A stretch of 33,077 nt of DNA from Caldilineaceae bacterium (lineage in GTDB: Bacteria; Chloroflexota; Anaerolineae; Caldilineales; Caldilineaceae), in contig JAHDWH010000051.1 in NCBI GenBank assembly GCA_023384455.1, positions 1 through 33,077 on the forward strand, read 5' to 3'. Of the stretch, positions 22,691 to 33,077 are shown piece after piece (the stretch's first letter is position 1; every line of letters starts with the position of its first letter). The notes below the pieces were generated by a model. It did no database searches and was not told where the DNA came from. It worked only from the letters and a program-made list of their open reading frames with translations. Both the position numbers and the translations under genes were made by a program.

Positions 22691-23632
22691 GTGGAAACTA
22701 TTGTCAAGTCGCCTACCCAAACCGTCATTATCGGCCCGAACCAGCCTTTTGTGATTATCGGCGAGCGCATCAACCCCACAGGACGCAAGCGGCTGGCCGC
22801 CGAGATGCAGGCCGGTGATTTCAGCCGGGTGGTGGCGGATGCTCTGGCCCAGGTGGCCGCGGGCGCGCACATTCTGGATATCAACGCCGGCGTACCCAGC
22901 GCCATCCCCCAGAAGATCGAGCCGGAACTGATGGTGCGGGCGGTAGAGACCGTCCAGGCCATCACCGACATCCCCCTCTGCATCGACAGCAGCGTCGTGC
23001 CCGCGCTCATCGCCGGGCTGAAAGCGGCCAAAGGCAGACCGATTGTCAACAGCGTCACCGGTGAGGAAGAACGGATGGAAGCGATTTTTCCGGTGGTGGC
23101 CGAATACAAAGTGCCGGTCATCGCCATCAGTAACGACGAGACAGGCATCAGCTACGACGCCAAAGAGCGTTTCACCATCGCCAAACGGATTGTGGATCGG
23201 GCCGCCACCTACGGCATCCCACCGGAAGATGTGATTATCGACCCCCTGGCTATGCCCGTGGGCGCGGTAGATAACGCGGGGCGCACCCTCTTTACAATCG
23301 TGCGGATGATCCGGGAGGAGCTGGGCTGTAACACAATGTGCGGAGCCAGCAACATCAGTTTTGGTATGCCCAACCGGCCACTCCTCAACGCCACATTTAT
23401 TGCGATGGCCATCGCCGCGGGGATGACCTGTGCCATCACCAACCCGCTGGAGAAGGAGATTCGCCATTCTATCTATGCCGCGGATGCGCTGAATGGCAAT
23501 GACGAATCGTCCATGCGCTATCTCTCTGCCATGCGCGAGGCGGAAAGTGCGGGGGCGGAAAGCAGCGGTGCCGGGGATCGCCGAGCCGAGCGGGACGCCC
23601 GGCGGAGTGTCCGGCGGAGTCGTGCTGGCTGA
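22691..23632 (+). CDS. Methyltetrahydrofolate:corrinoid methyltransferase / pterin-binding protein
   Basis: Cytosolic pterin-binding TIM barrel of 313 aa, similar to AcsE and the folate domain of MetH. Family marks are FVIIGERINPTGRKRLAAEM, AHILDINAGVP, PLCIDSS, RPIVNSV, DVIIDPLAMPVG and CGASNISFGMPNR. It would move a methyl group from methyltetrahydrofolate to a corrinoid protein. No corrinoid protein gene is next to it. GAGGTG lies seven bases before the GTG at 22691, so this start is preferred to the GTG at 22682. The last 30 residues are Ala/Arg/Ser-rich and look like a low-complexity addition. Confidence 0.88.
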   Translation: METIVKSPTQTVIIGPNQPFVIIGERINPTGRKRLAAEMQAGDFSRVVADALAQVAAGAHILDINAGVPSAIPQKIEPELMVRAVETVQAITDIPLCIDSSVVPALIAGLKAAKGRPIVNSVTGEEERMEAIFPVVAEYKVPVIAISNDETGISYDAKERFTIAKRIVDRAATYGIPPEDVIIDPLAMPVGAVDNAGRTLFTIVRMIREELGCNTMCGASNISFGMPNRPLLNATFIAMAIAAGMTCAITNPLEKEIRHSIYAADALNGNDESSMRYLSAMREAESAGAESSGAGDRRAERDARRSVRRSRAG

Positions 23633-23664
23633 GAGAAATTGATTTCATTTATGCCTGTGAAAAT

Positions 23665-23693
23665 TTGCGCAATGTCCACGCTGCGGGTATACT
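23665..23693 (+). promoter_or_regulatory. Predicted promoter of the ATP synthase operon
   Basis: A -35 TTGCGC (23665-23670) and -10 TATACT (23688-23693) are 17 bases apart, about 65 bases before the first gene of the operon. Confidence 0.5.
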
Positions 23694-23758
23694 ACTTGCG
23701 CGCTTCTGCGAAATTTCAGGGCATTGCGCCGATTGTGTAGGACAACGACGGTCAATTT

Positions 23759-24097
23759 ATGTTGGCTGTCAGTGACAACCAGGAGTCTGCTGTGCAGTCC
23801 CAGCGCATCAATATCTGGCGGCTTAGTCTGGTTTTTGTCAGCAGTGCAGCCATTCCGCTGTTGATTGGTTTGGGCGTGGACCTGCTTTTTCCCTCGTCAC
23901 TGTCGATGCTGATGCTTGCGGGTATCGTCTCGATTCCGATTGTTGCTTTTACCGTCAGCCGGTCTGTTTTGGCGGAGATGGAGCGGGTTATCCAGCTTGT
24001 CGCTCCTGCCGAACCGGTGGACGAGACGCACGCAGGCGAAGTGCCTGCTGTACTGGACCAACTTCACCCGGAAGATGCGGGCCGCTCTACGGCCTGA
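23759..24097 (+). CDS. AtpZ/AtpI-like membrane protein
   Basis: Small protein of 112 aa with two transmembrane helices (about 22-42 and 49-68: VFVSSAAIPLLIGLGVDLLF and MLMLAGIVSIPIVAFTV) and a soluble acidic tail. The position directly before atpB and the two-helix form match AtpZ/AtpI proteins, which help c-ring assembly or magnesium uptake for ATP synthase. Sequence similarity alone is weak, so the call rests on context. The ATG at 23759 has no clear ribosome site. Confidence 0.65.
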   Translation: MLAVSDNQESAVQSQRINIWRLSLVFVSSAAIPLLIGLGVDLLFPSSLSMLMLAGIVSIPIVAFTVSRSVLAEMERVIQLVAPAEPVDETHAGEVPAVLDQLHPEDAGRSTA

Positions 24098-24133
24098 CTG
24101 ATTCATATTTTGCTCGATGAGGGGGTATAGCCA

Positions 24134-25445
<1,312 letters not shown>

Positions 25446-25518
25446 GAATCGTTCACCGAAGCCGTTGTGCGCCGATTGGTGCTGGGCAATTGGCAGCACG
25501 CGCATAACGGGTAGATGA

Positions 25519-25540
25519 GCGTCGTCCGTACAGACGACGC
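25519..25540 (+). promoter_or_regulatory. Small hairpin before the atpF ribosome site
   Basis: GCGTCGTC (25519-25526) and GACGACGC (25533-25540) form a perfect 8-bp stem about ten bases before the strong AGGAGGT that serves the TTG start of atpF. It may protect or separate the atpE message from the downstream part. The role is inference. Confidence 0.5.
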
Positions 25541-25561
25541 CAAGGAATCAGGAGGTACATT

Positions 25562-26074
25562 TTGGGCGAAGTACTTGGACAACTTGGCATTAGTGGACCT
25601 CTGCTGCTATCGCAGATTGTCAACTTTGTAATCCTGATGGTTCTGCTGCGCCTCTTCCTCTACCAGCCTGTGCTGGGGATGCTGGAGAAGCGCAAAGAGC
25701 GGATTGCCCAGAGCCTGAAGGAAGTCGAACGCTCCTCCACCGCCGCGGCTGACGCGGAAAGGGAACGGGCGAAAATTCTCGACGAAGCACGCCGGGAGGC
25801 GACAGAAATTCGTGCCCAATCGGCGCGTGACGCGGAACGGATCGCATCTGAGATTCGCTCCCGGGCCGACGCCGAAGCAACCGACATCCGCATGAAGGGC
25901 CAGGCCGACGCCGAAGCCCAGGTGCAGACGATTTTGGCCGACGCCAAGAAGCAGGTTGCTGATCTGGCAATTGCCGCCACCGAACAGCTATTGGGGCGGG
26001 AACTGCAAAACCGGACCGAGCAGGAACGCTTTGTCAATGAGTATCTGGCTCAGCAGAGCGGGAGTGGCAAATGA
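25562..26074 (+). CDS. atpF: ATP synthase subunit b
   Basis: Stator stalk subunit, 170 aa. One N-terminal transmembrane helix ([20 protein letters not shown]) leads to a long charged coiled coil (about 45-145, with [20 protein letters not shown]) that reaches F1. The start is TTG at 25562 with AGGAGGT close upstream. Its end overlaps atpH as ATGA. Confidence 0.95.
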   Translation: MGEVLGQLGISGPLLLSQIVNFVILMVLLRLFLYQPVLGMLEKRKERIAQSLKEVERSSTAAADAERERAKILDEARREATEIRAQSARDAERIASEIRSRADAEATDIRMKGQADAEAQVQTILADAKKQVADLAIAATEQLLGRELQNRTEQERFVNEYLAQQSGSGK

Positions 26075-26601
26075 GTACACAGCGCATGAAAGCCGACCGA
26101 TATGCACAGGCCATCCTGGAAGCGATCGTCGAGCAATGGCAGGGGACGCTCTCTTCTGTCGCTGATGCGCTGGCGCAAGGCAACACTCTGGCGGCATTGA
26201 ACGATCACAGCCAGGAACTGGACGGGCGTTTGGCCCAATTGGGCAAACTGCTCCCGGCTGACTCCTCCGCCGAGATTCAAAACTTTCTGAGTATGCTTGT
26301 TCAGGAAGGCGATCTGAATCTGTTGGGCGCGATAAGCGGCTCCCTGCGCAGCAGCCTGAGCGGTCAGACTGCGCCCCAGGAAGCCGAGATCGTCAGTGCT
26401 GTGGAATTGGGCGAAGCGGAAAAAGATCAGTTGCGCCAGCAATTGACCGCCAAGCACGGCGATGGACTGACCTTTGCCTTCCGCGTGGACGCCTCTTTGC
26501 TGGGCGGTCTGCGGGTACGGGTAGGTGACAGTCTGATCGACCACACAGTAGCCAGCCGGTTGACTGCCCTGCGCGAGGTCATCGCCTCGACGGTGCGCTA
26601 G
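26071..26601 (+). CDS. atpH: ATP synthase subunit delta
   Basis: Stator protein that joins b to the top of F1, 176 aa. The N-terminal helical bundle starts [12 protein letters not shown]. The C-terminal domain has [20 protein letters not shown] and the family mark [20 protein letters not shown]. It starts inside the atpF stop (ATGA). Confidence 0.95.
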   Translation: MSTQRMKADRYAQAILEAIVEQWQGTLSSVADALAQGNTLAALNDHSQELDGRLAQLGKLLPADSSAEIQNFLSMLVQEGDLNLLGAISGSLRSSLSGQTAPQEAEIVSAVELGEAEKDQLRQQLTAKHGDGLTFAFRVDASLLGGLRVRVGDSLIDHTVASRLTALREVIASTVR

Positions 26602-26633
26602 TTGCAATCTGACTTCGAAGGAGAGGGACGCCT

Positions 26634-28160
26634 ATGGCGATTCGCACGGAAGACATCACCCAGGATTTTACTGCTTTACTCAAGAAGCAGATTCTCAATT
26701 TTAAGCCTGCTCCCCGCCAGGTGGACGTGGGCGAAGTGGTCGAGGTCGGTGACGGCATCGCCATTATCTCCGGTCTGCGCGGCGTTATGTCTTCGGAACT
26801 GGTGGAATTCACCAAGTCCGGCGTCGTGGGTATGGTTCTGAATCTGAATGAGGATACGGTCGGCGTCATCATTATGGGCGAGTATACGTCCATTAAAGAG
26901 GGCGATCTGGTGCGCAGCACAGGCCGAATTGCTTCGGTCCCCGTGGGCGACGCGCTGATTGGCCGGGTGGTCAACGCCATCGGCCAGCCTCTGGACGGCA
27001 AAGGCCCCATCGATACAGACAAACTGCGCAACGTGGAGCGTATTGCTCCCGGTGTGGTCACCCGCAAGTCGGTGGATACACCTGTGGAGACCGGCATCAC
27101 CGCCATCGACGCGCTCATCCCGATTGGCCGGGGCCAGCGGGAGCTGATTATCGGCGACCGGCAGACGGGCAAGACCGCTGTCGCCATCGACGCCATTATC
27201 AACCAGAAGGGCAAAAATCTGATTTGCATTTATGTGGCCATCGGTCAGAAGCAATCGACTGTGGCCCAGGTGGTGCAGATTTTGGAAAACAACGGCGCAA
27301 TGGCGCATACGATTGTGGTCACGGCTTCGGCCTCGGACCCTGCCGCGCTCCAGTTTCTGGCTCCCTATGCGGGTACAGCTATGGGCGAGGAGTTTATGGA
27401 GCAGGGCCGGGACGCGCTGATCGTCATCGACGATCTCTCCAAGCACGCCCAAGCCTATCGCCAGGTCTCCCTGCTGTTGCGTCGCCCGCCCGGACGTGAA
27501 GCCTATCCCGGCGACGTTTTCTATCTGCATAGCCGTCTGCTGGAGCGGGCCGCACGCATGGACGAGGCATCGGGCGGCGGCAGTCTGACTGCGCTGCCGA
27601 TTATCGAAACCCAGTCCGGCGACGTTTCTGCCTATATTCCGACCAATGTGATTTCCATCACCGACGGCCAGATCTTCCTGGAAAGCGACCTCTTCTACGC
27701 CGGTATTCGCCCGGCCCTGAATGTGGGTCTTTCCGTGAGCCGGGTGGGTTCTTCTGCCCAGACAAAGGCTATGAAGCGTGTAGCCGGTCGTCTGAAACTG
27801 GAGTTCAGCCAGTTCCGCGAGTTGGCGGCTTTCGCCCAGTTCGGCAGCGATCTGGACGCCTCCACCCAGCGTCAACTGGGCCGTGGGCAGCGCATTCAGG
27901 AAATTCTGAAGCAGCCCCAATACCAGCCGATGTCCCTGCACCACCAGGTCTTCAGCCTCTTTGCTGTGACCAATGGCTATGTAGACAAAGTGCCTGTAAC
28001 CCAGGTGAAGAAGTGGGAATCCGACCTGCACGCCCATATGGATTCCAACCACCCGGAGATCGGCCAGAACATTATGCGCAGCGGAACCCTGCCCGACGAG
28101 AGTGTGGATTCCTTGCGTCTGGCTCTGGACGACTTCAACAAAGGTTGGAGCGCTGGTTAG
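26634..28160 (+). CDS. atpA: ATP synthase subunit alpha
   Basis: Non-catalytic nucleotide-binding subunit of F1, 508 aa. The P-loop is GDRQTGKT (174-181). The Arg finger region is in [17 protein letters not shown]. The N-terminal beta barrel and C-terminal helical domain are complete. GGAGAGGGA lies just upstream of the ATG. Confidence 0.98.
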   Translation: MAIRTEDITQDFTALLKKQILNFKPAPRQVDVGEVVEVGDGIAIISGLRGVMSSELVEFTKSGVVGMVLNLNEDTVGVIIMGEYTSIKEGDLVRSTGRIASVPVGDALIGRVVNAIGQPLDGKGPIDTDKLRNVERIAPGVVTRKSVDTPVETGITAIDALIPIGRGQRELIIGDRQTGKTAVAIDAIINQKGKNLICIYVAIGQKQSTVAQVVQILENNGAMAHTIVVTASASDPAALQFLAPYAGTAMGEEFMEQGRDALIVIDDLSKHAQAYRQVSLLLRRPPGREAYPGDVFYLHSRLLERAARMDEASGGGSLTALPIIETQSGDVSAYIPTNVISITDGQIFLESDLFYAGIRPALNVGLSVSRVGSSAQTKAMKRVAGRLKLEFSQFRELAAFAQFGSDLDASTQRQLGRGQRIQEILKQPQYQPMSLHHQVFSLFAVTNGYVDKVPVTQVKKWESDLHAHMDSNHPEIGQNIMRSGTLPDESVDSLRLALDDFNKGWSAG

Positions 28161-28172
28161 AACTGATAAGAG

Positions 28173-28269
28173 GCGGACGCAGATTTTTGTGATTTGAATT
28201 GATCCGCGCTGAATCAATGCGGATCAAAAATCTGCGTAAATCTGTGGTTTCTGCGTAATCTGCGTCCGC
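28173..28269. repeat. 'cgcagatt' palindromic repeat between atpA and atpG
   Basis: The outer arms GCGGACGCAGATT (28173-28185) and AATCTGCGTCCGC (28257-28269) are perfect. An inner stem TGATCCGC/GCGGATCA lies at 28200-28226. The core, including gatttgaattgatc, is nearly the same as at 14429-14490. Confidence 0.85.
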
Positions 28270-28308
28270 TTTTCGATTGTTTTGTCCCTATCCAAAGGGA
28301 GGGGTCTC

Positions 28309-29178
28309 TTGCCCAGTACACGAGAAATTCGACGCCGTATCCGTTCTGTCAAGAACATCTCCCAGGTCACAAAGGCTATGGAGGCGGTGGCTGCGTCCAA
28401 AATGCGCCGGGCGCAGAATCAGGTCTTGGCGACCCGCCCCTACGCCAAGAAGGCCCAGGAAGTTCTGAGCTACATTGCCCGGCTGAACACCACCGAGGGC
28501 GATCTGGACGCGCTGATCAACGAGCGCGCCGAGATTAAACGGGTGGGTATTCTGCTGGTCACTGCGGACAAAGGGCTGGCGGGCGGTTTCAACGCCAATG
28601 TGATTCGCACGGCGGCCCAGTTTATCCGCAAGCAGCGGGCCGAGGGCAAAGAGGTGGAGGTGATCACCGTCGGACGCAAGGGGCGGGATTGGCTTCTGCG
28701 CTACGATCCGGTGGTGCGGGCGGAGTTTATGGGACTGGGCGATGCGCCCACCACCAACGACATTGCGCCCATCACCCGCATTCTGCTCGATGACTATCGA
28801 TCGGGCCGTTTTGACCAGGTGTATGCCATCTACACAGATTTTGTGAATACCCTTGTGCAGCAGCCCGTTGTGCAAAAACTGTTGCCTGTGCAACCTGCTG
28901 AAACAGATGATTCGATGGCTCCCGACTATATTTTTGAGCCGAGCGCCGGGGCTGTGCTGAACGAAGTGCTCATCGGTTTTACCGAAGTGCAGGTCTTGCA
29001 GGCCGTCTACGAGTCTTCGGCCAGCGAACATTCGGCCCGGATGGTTGCCATGCGCAACGCCACCGAAGCCGCCAATGAGCTGGTGGATGACCTGACTCTG
29101 CGCTACAACAAAGCCCGCCAGGAAGGCATTACCCGGGAATTGATGGACATTGTGGGCGGCAGCGTAGTGGCAGAGTAG
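28309..29178 (+). CDS. atpG: ATP synthase subunit gamma
   Basis: Central rotor shaft, 289 aa. The N-terminal helix has [20 protein letters not shown] and [14 protein letters not shown]. The C-terminal helix has the mark [20 protein letters not shown] followed by [14 protein letters not shown]. The start is TTG at 28309, with GGGAGGGG close before it. A TTG at 28282 in the same frame would add nine residues unlike the family. Confidence 0.96.
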   Translation: MPSTREIRRRIRSVKNISQVTKAMEAVAASKMRRAQNQVLATRPYAKKAQEVLSYIARLNTTEGDLDALINERAEIKRVGILLVTADKGLAGGFNANVIRTAAQFIRKQRAEGKEVEVITVGRKGRDWLLRYDPVVRAEFMGLGDAPTTNDIAPITRILLDDYRSGRFDQVYAIYTDFVNTLVQQPVVQKLLPVQPAETDDSMAPDYIFEPSAGAVLNEVLIGFTEVQVLQAVYESSASEHSARMVAMRNATEAANELVDDLTLRYNKARQEGITRELMDIVGGSVVAE

Positions 29179-29193
29179 TATAGACCGCATTGA

Positions 29194-30654
<1,461 letters not shown>

Positions 30655-30692
30655 CCCGACGACCTTTTGTTGATTGGGTTTTCGGACTGAAG

Positions 30693-30746
30693 GCGTGAAA
30701 CGTAAAACGTGAGATCAGTCGAGACCCGTCACGCTTCACGTTTCAT
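30693..30746. repeat. 'gtgaaacgt' palindrome between atpD and atpC
   Basis: The left arm 30695-30712 (TGAAACGTAAAACGTGAG) and right arm 30729-30746 are reverse complements with a few mismatches. The same words form the tandem repeat at 33026-33077. Confidence 0.75.
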
Positions 30747-30782
30747 TCGTCTGGCCGTCTGTAGCCACGAGGATATACACGT

Positions 30783-31220
30783 ATGACCATTCAAGTGGAA
30801 ATTGTCACCCCCCGCCGGGAGCTGTTCAGCGGCGCGGTGCAGATGATTACCCTGCCTGGCGTTGAAGGCCAGATGGGTGTGATGGGTCAGCACGCACCCC
30901 TGTTGACGACCCTGGACATCGGTGAGATTATTCTGCACCGGCCCGGCGAGGAGAACGACTACATCGCCGTCACCGGTGGTGTGGTGGAAGTGCGCCCGGA
31001 TAAGGTGATTATCCTGGCCCGTTCGGCGGAACGGGCGGATGAGATTGACGTTGCCCGGGCCGAGGCTGCTATGCGCCGGGCCGAGGAGTCCCATCAGAAT
31101 CGGCCCGCGGAGGAGCGGCGTCCGGTAGAGTTGGCCCTGCGCCGCAGCCAGGTTCGTCTGAAGGTGGCCCAGCGTCGGCGGGCGCGTCGCCCAGGGATTG
31201 GACCTCGCGACGACGAGTAA
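30783..31220 (+). CDS. atpC: ATP synthase subunit epsilon
   Basis: Regulatory rotor subunit, 145 aa. The beta sandwich (about 1-85) has EIVTPRRELFSGAVQMITLP and GQMGVMGQHAPLLTTL. The C-terminal helical part ends in a basic RRRARRPGIG tail. It is the last gene of the operon and is followed by a terminator. Confidence 0.95.
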   Translation: MTIQVEIVTPRRELFSGAVQMITLPGVEGQMGVMGQHAPLLTTLDIGEIILHRPGEENDYIAVTGGVVEVRPDKVIILARSAERADEIDVARAEAAMRRAEESHQNRPAEERRPVELALRRSQVRLKVAQRRRARRPGIGPRDDE

Positions 31221-31252
31221 GTGTGAGGCTTGTCTGTCGATTTGTTTACAAT

Positions 31253-31285
31253 AAAAGCCGGATTCCTGTAGGAATCCGGCTTTTT
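31253..31285 (+). terminator. Rho-independent terminator of the ATP synthase operon
   Basis: Perfect 14-bp stem AAAAGCCGGATTCC / GGAATCCGGCTTTT with a TGTA loop, followed by a further T. As A-runs and T-runs flank both sides, it can also end transcription of the converging antitoxin gene. Confidence 0.95.
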
Positions 31286-31303
31286 GCTGCTTGGGGCAAC
31301 TGT

Positions 31304-31609
31304 TCAGCCGCTTCCCAGCGAGAACGCATCGTCAGCGGGTGACAAATGCACCTCCACGCGTGCGCCAAGCGCCCTGGCTACTTTGTTCAGGAAGGAAAGG
31401 TTGGGCGGTGTGGCACCGCGCTCAAGACGGGCAATGCTGGATTGTCGGGTGCCTACCAATTCAGCCAGTTGCTTCTGTGTCAAACCGCGCAGGATGCGCA
31501 GGCGGGCCACCTGGTACGCAGGTTCACGCGCGGCCAGTGCCGCCACGAACTCGGGATCCTGCAGTCGTTCGGCCTCCCATTCTTCGAGTGACATAAATCG
31601 ATCATCCAT
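31304..31609 (-). CDS. XRE-family antitoxin, partner of a HigB/Gp49-like toxin
   Basis: DNA-binding antitoxin of 101 aa. The helix-turn-helix spans about residues 40-75: ILRGLTQKQLAELVGTRQSS then IARLERGATPP. The N-terminal arm EEWEAERLQDPEFVAALAAR is typical of antitoxins paired with Gp49-like toxins. GGAGGGG lies before the ATG at 31609. It overlaps the toxin end by eight bases. The toxin gene is broken, so this antitoxin may now be orphaned. Confidence 0.9.
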   Translation of the reverse strand: MDDRFMSLEEWEAERLQDPEFVAALAAREPAYQVARLRILRGLTQKQLAELVGTRQSSIARLERGATPPNLSFLNKVARALGARVEVHLSPADDAFSLGSG

Positions 31610-32091
31610 CTTCAACCCCTCCCTCCAACACTTCTGCCAAACGACGTTCCGCAAGAGCCAACTCCTGGGGCGGCGTCTTTTGGCTCTGCTTGCGATAGGC
31701 GTGCAAAATAACAAACCGTCTGCCAATATAGGCAAAATAGAAAAAACGATTTGCCCCAGGCCGTAGTTCCCACAATTTGCCACCGATATGCTTCGCATGA
31801 GGCATCCCGACTGAAATGCCAAACTCCCGCAAAAGACGAAAGGCTTCCTCGGCTGTAGCCTGCCCTAAAAATAGCCATTCGTACGTCGGACTGTTAGTCC
31901 GACCAGCGACGTTGCAGGCCCGTCGGACTAACAGTCCGACGTACATTTTTCATCCCCCGTGGCGCTACCCGTCGTATGGAGAACTGTTCTGCAACAGGAA
32001 GCGCATTCAGGTACTCGGCAATGGGGCTGCGCCCACGCCCGTCCTTGTAGAAGACGACGCGCCACGGCAATGGCGGCTCTGCTATCGGCAT
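31602..32091 (-). pseudogene. HigB/Gp49-like toxin gene interrupted by a palindromic insertion
   Basis: The N-terminal part (MPIAEPPLPWRVVFYKDGRG, then RSPIAEYLNALPVAEQ) lies at 32091-31984. The C-terminal part (ATAEEAFRLLREFGISVGMP to the stop) lies at 31862-31602 in another frame. Between them is an insert with a perfect 23-bp inverted repeat. Removing exactly 124 bases, from one CAG to the next, restores an uninterrupted toxin of about 122 aa with the normal join LPVAEQ-ATAEEAF. The family is the phage-derived Gp49-like (DUF891) toxin group, seen in GMPHAKHIGGKLWELR and FYFAYIGRRFVILHAY. As it stands no full protein can be made without frameshifting. Confidence 0.85.
31863..31983. mobile_element. 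Palindromic insertion in the toxin gene, about 121 bp
   Basis: It is flanked by CAG on both sides (minus strand, 31986-31984 and 31862-31860), compatible with a 3-bp target duplication. The centre holds perfect 23-bp arms, 31881-31903 and 31922-31944. Each arm contains its own hairpin (GTCGGACT-GTT-AGTCCGAC). AAAAAT/ATTTTT extends the stem past a bulge. It has no coding capacity, so it must be moved in trans if mobile. Confidence 0.7.
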
Positions 32092-32097
32092 AACACT

Positions 32098-32126
32098 ATT
32101 ATCACATTTTGGTTATGTGGTGTCAA
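32098..32126 (-). promoter_or_regulatory. Promoter of the broken toxin-antitoxin module
   Basis: On the minus strand a perfect -35 TTGACA (32126-32121) and -10 GATAAT (32103-32098) are 17 bases apart. Transcription would start at about the toxin ATG (32091), so this is another likely leaderless message. CATAAC and GTTATG around the -10 may form the operator. Confidence 0.7.
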
Positions 32127-32579
32127 ATTGGATGGCTTAGGGCGCGGAGCAAGCTGCTCTGAGCCGGTCGAAGGGTCGAAGTGAAATCAAGCGGGTAATT
32201 CGGTGGCCTGCCATTGGGACAAAGCAGGCGAAGCGGTGCAGGCCCCAGGCTAATGGGTAGATGTGCCTGCGAGCGGATCACGCCTTTAACGAATCACCTT
32301 GAAAGCGTGTGGAATGTAATGGTTAAGTCACCCTCTAAAACTGCCCCCGCCTGTGTTGATAGATATCATAAGTAACCTTTCTGCTCTGACCGAACCAGTT
32401 GGGCCAATTCTACTCCCCCCCTCACCCACTTGTCAAGCAATCGAAACGTGACCCAACGACCCAAAAACGCCTCATACCGTTCCTCCCACTTCTTAGCCAT
32501 CGATCCCCCAAGCCGTTGGCCTTTCTACCCCGAATCAGGTATCCTATCTTCATCTGTCACCTGCCACCTGCCATCTGCC
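32127..32579. other. Intergenic stretch without a recognised gene
   Basis: I see no convincing gene. Small palindromes are present: GAGCA-AGC-TGCTC at 32147-32159 followed by the common intergenic word gagccggtcgaaggg, and a GGCCTGC/GCAGGCC pair near 32203-32250. Just before the next gene are tgccacctgccatctgcc words, like those behind the kinase gene. It may be decayed mobile DNA. Confidence 0.4.
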
Positions 32580-32957
32580 ATGCCCAACTTCGACATAAAT
32601 CTCTGGCACCCCATCGGCGTCCTCATCAGCGCTCTGATGATCTACTGGTCTATCGAAGACGACCGGCTACTGCGCACAGACCCGGACGAATTCCTGCGCA
32701 AAATGATGCGCGGGGAAGGCAATTTCTGTATGACTGTGCAAGCCTATCTGGGCCGTTTTGCCAGAAACCACGCGCTGGAACTGGCCCAGATCGACGACCC
32801 GGAGGCGCGCCAGGCCGAGTACATCCGCCGGGTGTTGGCTATGCCGGATAAGCAGCGGATGCTGGCAATGGCCCACTGGGAGGTGCGTTTTCGGGGCATC
32901 GCCTTTGGGCTGATTGGGCTGGTGCTGCTGTATGACTGGGCGGGGGGGATTGGGTAA
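32580..32957 (+). CDS. Small hypothetical membrane protein
   Basis: Not recognised. A 125-residue protein with a hydrophobic N-terminal segment (WHPIGVLISALMIYW) and a C-terminal helix (GIAFGLIGLVLLYDWAGGIG). The soluble middle contains several charged helices (DPDEFLRKMMRGEGNF, DDPEARQAEYIRRVLAMPDK). Codon use resembles the neighbours and the ATG at 32580 gives a compact protein, though no good ribosome site is seen. It could be a membrane adaptor. No function is proposed. Confidence 0.65.
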   Translation: MPNFDINLWHPIGVLISALMIYWSIEDDRLLRTDPDEFLRKMMRGEGNFCMTVQAYLGRFARNHALELAQIDDPEARQAEYIRRVLAMPDKQRMLAMAHWEVRFRGIAFGLIGLVLLYDWAGGIG

Positions 32958-33025
32958 TGGAGATTGGATAGGTCAGAATGCAGGCCCGTAGTGCATAGGG
33001 TGGTGAAGCTACGATTTGCGTGGGG

Positions 33026-33077
33026 AAACGTGAAGACGTGAAACGTGAAGACGTGAAACGTGAAGACGTGAAACGTG
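33026..33077. repeat. 15-bp tandem repeat running off the window
   Basis: About three and a half copies of AAACGTGAAGACGTG to the last base. The same words form the palindrome between atpD and atpC. The true copy number cannot be seen. Confidence 0.9.

Noticed and set aside
26676..28217. Minus-strand open frame of 513 codons
   Set aside because: Antisense shadow of atpA. The same applies to the long minus frames opposite atpG and atpD.
32127..32579. tRNA or other RNA gene in the gap
   Set aside because: No cloverleaf, no T-loop sequence and no promoter-terminator pair could be seen.

Overview
The window looks like a chromosomal piece of a Chloroflexota bacterium, probably Anaerolineae or Caldilineae. 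This rests on the gene mix and style: a canonical F1Fo ATP synthase operon, coaD next to a coiled-coil gene, an FHA-winged-helix protein beside a Ser/Thr kinase, split transketolase, SorC regulation, TTG/GTG starts, and many palindromic repeats between genes. The assignment is inference. No rRNA or tRNA gene was seen.

Positions 1-8580 (minus strand) hold a sugar-use cluster. In transcription order it is transketolase N and C subunits, a 114-bp tandem repeat, a glycerol-kinase-like FGGY kinase, a SorC/DeoR regulator, an L-fucose/L-arabinose-isomerase-like enzyme and a family 5 solute-binding lipoprotein that runs off the left edge. A consensus promoter drives the first genes. Almost the same promoter plus operator recurs in front of a lone nucleoside hydrolase (13187-14107), so the two are probably co-regulated.

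Positions 8580-13180 form an accessory island. It holds a beta-L-arabinofuranosidase remnant, a DRT/Abi-type reverse transcriptase with a long structured leader, a 375-bp element with 19-bp inverted ends, and BrnT-type and HigBA toxin-antitoxin pairs. Repeated short sequences separate these. The reverse transcriptase is visibly more AT-rich than its neighbours.

Positions 14551-21368 (minus strand) hold a calcineurin-like phosphoesterase, a family 3 solute-binding protein, a membrane-anchored glycoside hydrolase, a coiled-coil protein, coaD, a HAD phosphatase, hemW and an FHA-wHTH regulator. Divergent from the last is a Ser/Thr kinase (21414-22511). A methyltetrahydrofolate-type methyltransferase follows.

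Positions 23665-31285 are the ATP synthase operon (AtpZ/I-like, atpB-E-F-H-A-G-D-C) with a promoter and a strong terminator. Three of its intergenic gaps carry three different palindromic repeats. Right of it lie a toxin-antitoxin pair whose toxin gene is interrupted by a palindromic insertion, a small membrane protein and a 15-bp tandem repeat at the window edge.

The most notable theme is mobile or expanding palindromes. Two lie inside coding regions: one in frame within hemW, adding about 20 residues, and one breaking a toxin gene, where removing exactly 124 bp restores a full reading frame. Others supply stop codons or fill operon gaps.
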